Shown here piece after piece: positions 49,655 through 58,617 of a stretch of 64,000 nt of DNA (position 1 is its first letter; each line of letters opens with the position of its first letter). The position numbers were made by a program, and so were the translations under genes. The DNA is taken from the NCBI GenBank assembly GCA_016716605.1, contig JADJWA010000001.1, positions 2,339,001-2,403,000 of the forward strand, given 5' to 3'. The notes under the pieces are model-generated. The model was given only the letters and a program-made list of their open reading frames with translations, ran no database searches and had not been told where the DNA came from. The stretch comes from Flavobacteriales bacterium (lineage in GTDB: Bacteria; Bacteroidota; Bacteroidia; Flavobacteriales_F; PHOS-HE28).

Positions 49655-51928
49655 ATGAAGAACATTCCGAGCCGTGTCCGCTGGTGCATCGTATGGAGCT
49701 GTGCGCTCCTGTTCGCCAGCATAGATGGGCAGGCGCTCACTGTGAGCCTTCAAGTCATCCAGGCCGACATCTGCGGGCAGGGCGCCGGTATGCTTGAGGC
49801 CAGCGCTTCGGGTGGCACGGAGCCTTACCAGTATGATTGGTACCGGATCGTGAACGAGATCCCCGAGGTGTACTGCTTGGACTGTGGTGCGAACATCCAG
49901 GACCTGCCGGGCGACAACACCTACAAAGTGGTCGTGACGGATGCCCTTGCCCTGATGGCCGAGCAGACCGCATCCATCAGCGTTGATATGTTGTGGGGAA
50001 TGACGGATTATTTGAACGTATTCGCGTACGTGGCTGGCGAGCTTCCCTATATGAAGGTGTACGTGGGGGGGGCATGGGGGCAACTGGGACCTGGAAGCAG
50101 CGCAGTGGTTGAAGTGACCGGCGCGGATCTCTACGAGGAACCTGTTTTCCCGGGTTCCGGGCTCGGGAACTGGTGGTTCAGGCCCAATGCTCCTTCCGGC
50201 ATGGTCACGGTCACTTACACGTTCACCGGTGGCCAGTGCGTCGCTCAAGAAGCTTTCACTGTGCCTCCGCCGGTCGTGATCCCCGATATGGTGGTACTGG
50301 ACGTTCAAGGCTCATGCTCCAACGCAGCGACAGGGAGTGTGACCATAGCGCTCAGCAATGGTGTTACAGGGCAAAGCACACTCCTGCCATGGCTTGGTGG
50401 GGCCTATTCGCCACCCGGCCAGTACGTTCCGGTCCTTCTGAATGGGACGACCGTCACGCTGGAGAATTTGTATCCCGGAGTGGATTCGTTCTTCGTGTCC
50501 GGCAATCTCAATTCCGCGTCACCCGGCAACCTGGGCTTTCCGTATGGTTGCGTCGGCTCCGTCCAATTCACGATCCCGAACCTTGGACCTACTTGCGGTC
50601 GTGTTCAAGGCAAGGTCTTCATGGACAACAACCTCGATTGCGCCATTCAAGGAGTTGAACCGGGCGTACCGGATGTGGTGTTGGAGGTGGTTCCGGGGCC
50701 GTACTATTCCAATACGGGCAGTAGCGGTCAGTACCAATTGCACCTCCCGAACGGCAGCTACTCAGCGGCGCTCATCAGCAGCGTCGTGGAAGAGCAGTGC
50801 ACGGGCTCTGCCATTCCCTTCACCATCGCCGGTAACACGGCCACCGTGAACATGCCGTCCATATCGCTGGTACCCTTGGATGCGAACATCGCCCTTGCCG
50901 GCGGTGCAGCACGGCCTGGCTTCGAGTACCACGTGGGACTCGCTACGCGCAACCTGACACCAGCGCCGAGCGGTGCTATTACCGTTACTATGGACTTCGA
51001 CCCTGCGCTGGGCTTCATCAGCGCTACGCCAGCACCCACCACGGTGCTGGGTAATACGCTCACATGGGATCAGCCGGAGTTCACGCCCTTTCAACAGCGT
51101 TCCATTCAAGTGCGTTTGCAGATCCCACCGGATGTCGGTCTCATCGGTACCGATCTGATCACCACGGCCAGTGTTGCAACACTCAACGCCGATACTGATC
51201 CTTCCAACAACACGACCACATTGGTGCGAACGGTCACGGGCAGCTTCGACCCCAACGACAAACTCGCGCGGACGAGCAGTGGCCAGAGCGCTGCTCTCTA
51301 CTTCATCGATCAGGACGAGTGGATCGATTACACCATCCGCTTCCAGAACACCGGCACGGATACCGCCTTCCACATCATCGTTACCGATACGCTGCCCGGG
51401 ACACTCGATCCTTCAACGCTGGTGATCGGCGCCGCATCGCATCCGTTCACCTGGCAGCTCCGCGAGCAAGGCACATTGAAGTTCAGGTTCTTCGACATCC
51501 TGCTTCCGGACAGCAACGTGAACGAAGCCGCGAGCCATGGTTTCGTTTCGTTCCGCATCCGTCCGCGCATGCCCGTGTTGCCGGGTATGGTGATCGAGAA
51601 CACCGCCAACATCTACTTCGACTTCAACCCGCCGGTGATCACCGAACCGAGCGTGCTGGTGGCGGAGTTCAGTACGGGGGTGGCACAGCAGCGGAGCAGT
51701 GCGATCTCCTTGGCACCGGTGCCTGCGAGCGATGAGTTGATCGTGACCAGTGGCGATGCAATGTCGAACGTGTTGATCCTGGCCGCCGATGGCCGTGAGG
51801 TGATGCGCATGAGCGCGCGATCACCGCACCTACGCATCGACCTGAACGGTTTGAAGAGCGGGGCCTACCTGCTCATAGCGGAACTCCAGCACGGAACAAC
51901 GGCGCGCGAGCGCTTCATCAAACAATGA
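49655..51928 (+). CDS. Surface-protein array gene 6 (subfamily B body)
   Basis: 757 residues, 12 nt after gene 5. Signal peptide about 1-28. The SprB-like unit carries an inserted VYCLDCGANIQDLPG, so a Cys pair replaces the usual turn. The middle region has QCVAQEAFTVPPP and LDVQGSCSNAATGSVTI. Conserved domain of B type (REQGTLKFRFFDILLPDSN). The sorting domain (SLAPVPASDELIVTS, ending RERFIKQ) is like that of gene 3, an A-type copy, so body and tail have different affinities. Confidence 0.85.
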   Translation: MKNIPSRVRWCIVWSCALLFASIDGQALTVSLQVIQADICGQGAGMLEASASGGTEPYQYDWYRIVNEIPEVYCLDCGANIQDLPGDNTYKVVVTDALALMAEQTASISVDMLWGMTDYLNVFAYVAGELPYMKVYVGGAWGQLGPGSSAVVEVTGADLYEEPVFPGSGLGNWWFRPNAPSGMVTVTYTFTGGQCVAQEAFTVPPPVVIPDMVVLDVQGSCSNAATGSVTIALSNGVTGQSTLLPWLGGAYSPPGQYVPVLLNGTTVTLENLYPGVDSFFVSGNLNSASPGNLGFPYGCVGSVQFTIPNLGPTCGRVQGKVFMDNNLDCAIQGVEPGVPDVVLEVVPGPYYSNTGSSGQYQLHLPNGSYSAALISSVVEEQCTGSAIPFTIAGNTATVNMPSISLVPLDANIALAGGAARPGFEYHVGLATRNLTPAPSGAITVTMDFDPALGFISATPAPTTVLGNTLTWDQPEFTPFQQRSIQVRLQIPPDVGLIGTDLITTASVATLNADTDPSNNTTTLVRTVTGSFDPNDKLARTSSGQSAALYFIDQDEWIDYTIRFQNTGTDTAFHIIVTDTLPGTLDPSTLVIGAASHPFTWQLREQGTLKFRFFDILLPDSNVNEAASHGFVSFRIRPRMPVLPGMVIENTANIYFDFNPPVITEPSVLVAEFSTGVAQQRSSAISLAPVPASDELIVTSGDAMSNVLILAADGREVMRMSARSPHLRIDLNGLKSGAYLLIAELQHGTTARERFIKQ

Positions 51929-54141
51929 GGACCATGACCTTGCAGCAGACCCGAAGTGCCGCCACCATGGCTGCTATCTGCCTCGCGTTCGTCTCGAATG
52001 CTGCCACGGCGTACATCACCGTGATGAAGCCGGAGACTTGCGGCAACTCGAACGCCGAGCTTTCCTGCAACATCAGCGGCAGCGGAGCGGTGGCGCCCTA
52101 TACCTACTTGTGGAGCAACGGTTCCACCACGCAGATGCTCACCGGCGTACCGGGAGGCGCTTACTCGGTCACCATAACCGATGCGGTGGGTACACCGTTC
52201 ACAGCGAACGCCACAGTGGAGAGCCTGAGCGCGCTACCCTTCGATGGTGATATCAACTACTATCCGAGCTACGGCTCGTTCTACGACATAACAGGCTTCA
52301 CGGGCGGGGCGTGCGCGGGGCAGTGCAATGGAATGCTCAGCATGCCCATGGTCTCCTTGGGCGGCACGGCTCCTTTCACCGTTGATTTTAGCGTGGCTGC
52401 GAACTATGAGGGGCTCGACACCTATGGCTTCCCGTATTACTCCGGCTTCTGCGCAGGTGAGTTCGTGACCTATACCATCACCGATGCGTTCGGCTGCCAG
52501 GGCTCCGGTTTGTTCACGGTACACACCACCGACGAGACCGCACTGCCGTCATTGAACGGGGTCGAAGGTGCTTGCGCCGGATCTGACATCGGAAGTATCT
52601 CCCTTTACCAGGACTGGGGATATTCCAGGTTCCAGCTCTATTCCAACAGCACGGGCAACCCTATTGGCAACGAAGTGGAACTCGTTGAATTCACCCCGCA
52701 CGAGTACGAGGATCTGCCTCCAGGGGATTACACCTTGCAGGCATACCCCATGTTGGGCCAGTGCCTGTTCACGCCGGTTTTCAACGTTCCCGACCTGGGT
52801 CCCGGCTGCACGACGGTGGAAGGCAATGCGTGGTTCGATCAGGATGGCGACTGCGTGTGGGATGGTGGCGAGGTGGGCGTGCCGGGGAGCGTTATGGTGA
52901 TCCAGCCCGGAACGCAATACGCGATCACGGGAGGCAATGGGCACTACAGTTTCAATCTGGCAGCGGGCAATTACACCATCGCGCAGACCAACCCCACGCT
53001 TGTTCCCTATTGTCCGGTAACGCAGCCCGTGCCTTTCACGGTGAACGGGCCCATCGCCAACATCGATTGGGCCAACAACAGCACCGCACCGCTCGACCTG
53101 CGCGCGAACATCAACTCCACATGGGCACGGCCGGGTTTCTCGCACAGGATCTCTGGCGGTGCGGCCAACAACACGGTGCAGGCCACGGGAGCCGTGGAGG
53201 TTATCATGACGATCGACCCGACGCTGGACTTCGTGAGCGCCACGCCGACACCGACCTCGACCGCAGGCAACGTGTTCACCTGGCAGATCGCCGAGTTGGA
53301 CTACTTCGGCGCGCAGGGTTTCATCATCTGGACGACTGTGCCTGTTGGCACGCCGCTGGGCACGGTGCTCAACCATAGCATCAGTGTTTCCAGTGCGAAC
53401 ACCGACACCTACGTGGCGAACAACACGGATAGCGAGACAAGAGTGGTATCGGGCAGCTACGACCCGAACGACAAGACCGCTGCGACCAGCTCGCACCTGA
53501 GCGATGCTCTTTATTTCATCAACGAGGACGAATGGATCGATTACACCATCCGTTTCCAGAACACGGGCACGGCGGAGGCTTTCTTCATCACCATCACCGA
53601 TACGCTGCCGGAGGAACTGGACATGACAACGTTCCAGATGGCCTTGGCCTCGCATGCACACACCTACACTTTCAAACCCGGTCGCGTGGTGGAGTGGTTC
53701 TTCGATGCCATCAACCTTCCGGACAGCACGACGGACCTTGCCGGAAGTCAGGGCTTCTTGAAGTTCAGGATCAAGCCTGTGCAGCCTTTGCTAGCAGGAA
53801 CGGTTCTCACCAACACAGCGAACATCTACTTCGACTTCAATGAAGCGGTGATCACCGAGCCGAGCGTGCTGGTGGCGGAGTTCAGTACGGGGGTGGAGGA
53901 GGTGAGCACAACCAATTTGCGGCTTTCGCCGGTGCCGGTCATTGATCAGCTGAATATTGCTTCGTCCAACGAGATCCGATCGGTGCGGATCGTGGCTGCT
54001 GACGGGAGAGATGTGGCCCAGCGGACGGTCTGGGCATCCGTCGCCAGCATCGACGTCTCTATGTTGAATGCAGGCGCTTACCTGCTCATCGCTACCATGA
54101 TCGACGGAAGTGCCGTACGCGAGCGCTTCCTTAAACCTTGA
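51925..54141 (+). CDS. Surface-protein array gene 7 (subfamily A)
   Basis: 738 residues; ATGA overlap with gene 6. Signal peptide about 1-28. PETCGNSNAELSCNISG leads the SprB-like unit. The middle region GGACAGQCNGMLSMPM, FCAGEFVTYTITDAFGCQGSG is shared with genes 3 and 8. Module 3 is CTTVEGNAWFDQDGDC. Conserved domain of A type (PGRVVEWFFDAINLPDSTTD); its junction reads FDFNEAVITEPS instead of FDFNPPVITEPS. Sorting domain RLSPVPVIDQLNIAS, ending RERFLKP. Confidence 0.85.
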   Translation: MRTMTLQQTRSAATMAAICLAFVSNAATAYITVMKPETCGNSNAELSCNISGSGAVAPYTYLWSNGSTTQMLTGVPGGAYSVTITDAVGTPFTANATVESLSALPFDGDINYYPSYGSFYDITGFTGGACAGQCNGMLSMPMVSLGGTAPFTVDFSVAANYEGLDTYGFPYYSGFCAGEFVTYTITDAFGCQGSGLFTVHTTDETALPSLNGVEGACAGSDIGSISLYQDWGYSRFQLYSNSTGNPIGNEVELVEFTPHEYEDLPPGDYTLQAYPMLGQCLFTPVFNVPDLGPGCTTVEGNAWFDQDGDCVWDGGEVGVPGSVMVIQPGTQYAITGGNGHYSFNLAAGNYTIAQTNPTLVPYCPVTQPVPFTVNGPIANIDWANNSTAPLDLRANINSTWARPGFSHRISGGAANNTVQATGAVEVIMTIDPTLDFVSATPTPTSTAGNVFTWQIAELDYFGAQGFIIWTTVPVGTPLGTVLNHSISVSSANTDTYVANNTDSETRVVSGSYDPNDKTAATSSHLSDALYFINEDEWIDYTIRFQNTGTAEAFFITITDTLPEELDMTTFQMALASHAHTYTFKPGRVVEWFFDAINLPDSTTDLAGSQGFLKFRIKPVQPLLAGTVLTNTANIYFDFNEAVITEPSVLVAEFSTGVEEVSTTNLRLSPVPVIDQLNIASSNEIRSVRIVAADGRDVAQRTVWASVASIDVSMLNAGAYLLIATMIDGSAVRERFLKP

Positions 54142-54144
54142 ACC

Positions 54145-56367
54145 ATGCGTGCTTTCTCCCTTCTCGCCTCATTCGCCTTGGCGACCGGTGCATCCGCGTT
54201 CAACATCCAGTTGACACCCTATCCCGAGACATGCGGTAACGGCAATGGATACGTGACCGTGTACATCGATGGGCCGGCGATGGAACCGCTCACATATGCT
54301 TGGTCGGACGGGTCAGATGGTCCGGAGCTCATGAATGTGGGCGCTGGCACCTACAGCCTCACCGTCACTGACTTCTTTGGTGAATGGGCGACCGCCCAGG
54401 TGACCGTGATCAACCAGCCAGGGCTCACCAGCATCGGCGGTGGGCAAGTGAGTTATGGCGTTGATGATCTGTTCGGCCACACCGGCGTGGCCTGCCCGGG
54501 AGCGTGCAACGGAGCCCGCTATATGTACTTTTTCGACGGAACGGCTCCATACACCGTGACATGGTCGGACCCATCCGTCACCTTCTACGCCAACTTCTTG
54601 GGCATGCCTGTTTTCACGGATTTCTGTTCCGGGACCGTGTATGACTACACCGTGACGGACGCCTTCGGTTGCCCTGGAAGCGGCAGCTTCATCGACACCT
54701 TGATCAACCCGGCCTATCCATCGGAGATCACTTTGGTTGAAGGTGCGTGCGGCGGTGGGGCGAATGGAGCGATCGAGATCTGGATCAACCCGGCATGGTT
54801 CGATGGTGGCGGGAATTGGCTATCGCTTTGGCAGGGTGGGGTGGACATCACCTTGCAAGTGGGCTATCAATTCCTCGGTGGCAACATAATCCGTTATTCT
54901 GCATTGGCGCCTGGTGCCTATGAGTACCGGCGGATCGCTGGCTCACCAGGATTGCCGTCTGAGTGCATGGAGATCATTCCTTTCGTGATCGAGGACCTCG
55001 GTTCAGCTTGCGGGAATGTTTCGGGCACCTTGTTCATCGATCATGACCAGGATTGCATACAGGGTGCGAACGATCCTGGCGTGCCCTTCAGAGTCCTGAA
55101 CATCGAGCCCGGGTCGGAACTGGCCATTACCAGTACGCACGGGGAGTACTCCCGGAATCTTCCGCTCGGTTCATACACCCTGGCGCCGAGCGGATCCGAT
55201 CTCTATCCGCTGTGCCCATCCTCTTCGCCAGTCCCATTCGACTTGACCGTTCCTGTTCCGCTGGCGGTGCTAGACCTGGCGGACAGCAGCCTGGTCGATC
55301 TGGATCTGGAGACGTTCATTTCAGCTGGTCCGGCCAGGCCGGGATTCGTTCATCAAGTGCAGGGGCAGGTGCGCAACATGAGTGGGCAGCTATCCTCATC
55401 AGTGGATGCCACCTTCACCTTCGACCCATCGCTGTCGTTCATCGGCGCCGCGCCGACACCGACAAGCGTGGTGGGTAACGTGATCATATGGAGCGACCTG
55501 CCGCCGATGGTCGGCTTTGACATGCTCGACTTCTCCGTCGTACTGCAGGTTCCACCGGATCCCGGACTGCTCGGAACCGCCATCACACACGTTCTCGAAG
55601 CGACGCAATCGTTCACAGAAGCCGATCCAGGCAACAACATGGCAACTTGGAACGATGTGATCACGGGCAGCTACGACCCCAACGACAAGCTCGCTCGGAC
55701 CAGCAGTGGCCAAAGTGACTCGCAGTACTTCATTGCACAGGATGAATGGATCGACTACACGATCCGGTTCCAGAATACGGGAACGGATACGGCCTTCACG
55801 GTCGTGATCACCGATACGCTTTCAGCATGGCTGGACATGGCCACGTTCGAGCAGGGCGCGGCATCGCACGGGTTCAGCATCCGGTTCAAACCCGGGAGGG
55901 TGGTGGAATGGCGCTTTGCCGGCATCGCGCTTCCCGATAGCACCACAGACGAGGTAGCGAGCCATGGATTCGTCACCTTCCGCATCTGGCCGCAATTGCC
56001 ATTGTTGCCCGGCACCGTGATCGAGAACATCGCGAACATTTACTTCGACTTCAACCCGCCGGTGATCACCGAGCCGAGCGTGCTGGTGGCGGAGTTCAGC
56101 ACGGGGGTGAATGATGCATTGCCTTCTGAAGCATTGCTGAGCCCGAACCCTGCGATGGACCGTGTGCGCTTGAGCGAGGCATCGGTCGCGGCCAAGGTGC
56201 TCCGGTGGGAAGTCGTTTCCTCTTCGGGTGCGACCTTGGAACAAGGCAGCGGCCCCATCCCCGCGTCGGGGATCGCCATCGGGCACTTGGAGGATGGCGC
56301 ATACTTCCTGCGCATGCACACGGTGAATGAGACCCGCAACGAACGCTTCATCAAGATCGGCCAATGA
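54145..56367 (+). CDS. Surface-protein array gene 8 (subfamily A)
   Basis: 740 residues, 3 nt after gene 7. Signal peptide about 1-18. PETCGNGNGYVTVYI starts the SprB-like unit, which has SDGSDGPELMN in place of the usual turn. Middle region VACPGACNGARYMYFFDGTAPYTVTW and TDAFGCPGSGSF, as in genes 3 and 7. Conserved domain A type (PGRVVEWRFAGIALPDSTTDE). The sorting domain (LLSPNPAMDRVRLSE, then LRWEVVSSSGATLEQ, ending NERFIKIGQ) is divergent. Confidence 0.85.
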   Translation: MRAFSLLASFALATGASAFNIQLTPYPETCGNGNGYVTVYIDGPAMEPLTYAWSDGSDGPELMNVGAGTYSLTVTDFFGEWATAQVTVINQPGLTSIGGGQVSYGVDDLFGHTGVACPGACNGARYMYFFDGTAPYTVTWSDPSVTFYANFLGMPVFTDFCSGTVYDYTVTDAFGCPGSGSFIDTLINPAYPSEITLVEGACGGGANGAIEIWINPAWFDGGGNWLSLWQGGVDITLQVGYQFLGGNIIRYSALAPGAYEYRRIAGSPGLPSECMEIIPFVIEDLGSACGNVSGTLFIDHDQDCIQGANDPGVPFRVLNIEPGSELAITSTHGEYSRNLPLGSYTLAPSGSDLYPLCPSSSPVPFDLTVPVPLAVLDLADSSLVDLDLETFISAGPARPGFVHQVQGQVRNMSGQLSSSVDATFTFDPSLSFIGAAPTPTSVVGNVIIWSDLPPMVGFDMLDFSVVLQVPPDPGLLGTAITHVLEATQSFTEADPGNNMATWNDVITGSYDPNDKLARTSSGQSDSQYFIAQDEWIDYTIRFQNTGTDTAFTVVITDTLSAWLDMATFEQGAASHGFSIRFKPGRVVEWRFAGIALPDSTTDEVASHGFVTFRIWPQLPLLPGTVIENIANIYFDFNPPVITEPSVLVAEFSTGVNDALPSEALLSPNPAMDRVRLSEASVAAKVLRWEVVSSSGATLEQGSGPIPASGIAIGHLEDGAYFLRMHTVNETRNERFIKIGQ

Positions 56368-58586
56368 CCAGGAACAGGACCCTCTCCTTCGCGCTCGCAC
56401 TATTCGGATCGTTACGCATCGTAGCACTGCAAGTGGATGTGATCAACCCCGTCCAATCAGCGTGCGGCTATCCGACTGGCATCATGGAAGCCTTGATCAG
56501 TGGCGGTGTTCCGCCGTACACGATCGCGTGGAACACGGGCGCCACCACAGAGATCATCACGGGTCTGTTGCCCGGCACCTACAGCGTAACGGTGACGGAT
56601 TTCGTGGGTACGCAGGCTTTCGGGCAAGGCGATGTGGGCGTGACCAACATGCAGCAAGGCGGACAGACGTACGCCAACCTCGCGCATTGCCCTGGAGGAT
56701 TTCCCATGGCGGAGCTCACGCTGTTCAATCAAGCCCAATACGGTGCATACATCTGGGGTGCGCCACCGTTCACGATCACCGGACCCGCAGAGGTCCAAGG
56801 TGTTTCCGTGGTGCAATGCACGAATTGCTCCGGCATGGATTCCCTGGTCCGTGTTGAGATGAACGTTCCCTCGGGATCCTTTCAGACGATCACCTGGGAG
56901 GATGCGAACGGCTGCCCCGGCGAGAGCCAGGTGGTCATGAGCACGGAGGCGGTGTGGCCCAGTGTCTTTGTGTACGACGTGCAGGGATCGTGCGCAGGCG
57001 GCAACAACGGGACCTTCGCTTTCTCGGTCAGTCCGCTATCGTCTCAATTGATGACCCTGCGCATCTACCGGCCGAGCGGCAACTTGCTCTCGTCGGTTCC
57101 TATCGGACCAGGCACGGCCGGTGCGCATGGCCAGCTTTCTCCGGGGACCTATGTGCTGAAGGTCGTTGCCGAGACCAACGGTCCTTTCGATGATGAGCTC
57201 TGCTGGGACCAGACCGTCGCAGTGATCGACGACTTGGGCAACGGCTGCGCGAATGTGAACGGTCCGGTCTTCATCGATGGCAATGCCAACTGCACCTGGC
57301 AGTTCAACGAGAACAAGATCCCGCAGGCCATCGTGGAGTTCACGCCCGGGCCTTACTATGCCACCTCGAACGCCATCAGCGGCTACAGCACGAACCTGCC
57401 GCTCGGCACCTACGACCACACGGTGATCCATCCCGGTGCACAGCAGGAATGCCCCGGTCCCTTCACGTTGGATGGCTCACAGAGCAGCGTGACCAGGCCG
57501 ATCGGCTGTTCATCGCTTTTCCCGCTGGATGCCCAGGTGACCGGATGCAACGGACCGGCACGACCCGGCTTCCAGCTCTTGTATGGGCTGAACCTTCGCA
57601 ACAACACGGCTGCGAACGCAGGTGCCAGCACGCTCACCTTCGAGTTCGATCCGGTGCTGAGCTTCGTTTCGGCATCGCCCACGCCGTCGTCGGTGGTTGG
57701 CAACACCGTCACATGGAGCCTGACTGGCATTGGCGCTTATGCGAGCACCTATCGCTTCGTGCATTTACAGGTGCCACCGGACATCGGTCTCATCGGCACC
57801 ACGCTCAATGCCACAGCCACGGTTTCCACCACGAACACCGATGCTGTTCCGGCCAACAATGCGTGGACATCGCAGCAAACCGTCACGGCCAGCTACGACC
57901 CCAACGACAAACTGGCAAGCACCAGCACCGGCCAAAGCGATGAGGTGTACTTCATCGATCAAGATGAATGGATCGACTACGTGATCCGATTCCAGAACAC
58001 CGGCACGGACACCGCTTTCCATGTGGTGGTCACCGACACGCTGCCATCCACTCTTGATCCAGCCACCATCGAGGTGGGCGCGGCCTCGCACGCGATGAAC
58101 TGGAACCTCACCGGCCATGGCATCCTGCGGTTCAACTTCCCGAATATCCTGCTGCCCGATAGCAACGTGAACGAGCCCGCGAGCCACGGATTCGTGGGCT
58201 TCCGCGTTAGGCCTCGATTGCCGATCGAGCCAGGCACCCTCATCGAGAACATCGCCAACATCTATTTCGACTATAACCCGCCGGTGATCACCGCGCCGAG
58301 CGTGCTGGTGGCGGAGTTCAGCACGGGGGTGGGGGAGGCCCGTGCGCAGGAGCTGGTTCTGATGCCCAACCCGACGAATGGCGAACTGCAGGTGCAGTTG
58401 CCTGAGCAAGGACATGACGGAGGTACCATCCGCATACTTGCCATGGACGGACGTGCTGTGCTTGAACTGCGGTCCAACGATAACCGAACCCTTCTGGACC
58501 TTTCCGGTCTTGGCGCTGGACCTTACCTGTTGGAATGGACCAGTATCGGCGGTACACGGGTGCTGAGGCCCTTCGTGCGACAATGA
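56364..58586 (+). CDS. Surface-protein array gene 9 (subfamily B)
   Basis: 740 residues; ATGA overlap with gene 8. Signal peptide about 1-22 (ALALFGSLRIVALQ), less typical than its neighbours. SprB-like GGVPPYTIAWNTGATTEIITGL. The middle region has AHCPGGFPMAELTLF, CTNCSG and YDVQGSCAGGNNGTFAF. Module 3 is CANVNGPVFIDGNANC. Conserved domain B type (GHGILRFNFPNILLPDSN); the junction reads FDYNPPVITAPS. Sorting domain VLMPNPTNGELQVQL, ending RPFVRQ, like that of gene 5. Confidence 0.85.
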   Translation: MTRNRTLSFALALFGSLRIVALQVDVINPVQSACGYPTGIMEALISGGVPPYTIAWNTGATTEIITGLLPGTYSVTVTDFVGTQAFGQGDVGVTNMQQGGQTYANLAHCPGGFPMAELTLFNQAQYGAYIWGAPPFTITGPAEVQGVSVVQCTNCSGMDSLVRVEMNVPSGSFQTITWEDANGCPGESQVVMSTEAVWPSVFVYDVQGSCAGGNNGTFAFSVSPLSSQLMTLRIYRPSGNLLSSVPIGPGTAGAHGQLSPGTYVLKVVAETNGPFDDELCWDQTVAVIDDLGNGCANVNGPVFIDGNANCTWQFNENKIPQAIVEFTPGPYYATSNAISGYSTNLPLGTYDHTVIHPGAQQECPGPFTLDGSQSSVTRPIGCSSLFPLDAQVTGCNGPARPGFQLLYGLNLRNNTAANAGASTLTFEFDPVLSFVSASPTPSSVVGNTVTWSLTGIGAYASTYRFVHLQVPPDIGLIGTTLNATATVSTTNTDAVPANNAWTSQQTVTASYDPNDKLASTSTGQSDEVYFIDQDEWIDYVIRFQNTGTDTAFHVVVTDTLPSTLDPATIEVGAASHAMNWNLTGHGILRFNFPNILLPDSNVNEPASHGFVGFRVRPRLPIEPGTLIENIANIYFDYNPPVITAPSVLVAEFSTGVGEARAQELVLMPNPTNGELQVQLPEQGHDGGTIRILAMDGRAVLELRSNDNRTLLDLSGLGAGPYLLEWTSIGGTRVLRPFVRQ

Positions 58587-58617
58587 TGATCCTGATGCGA
58601 AACCTGGTTGAATTACC

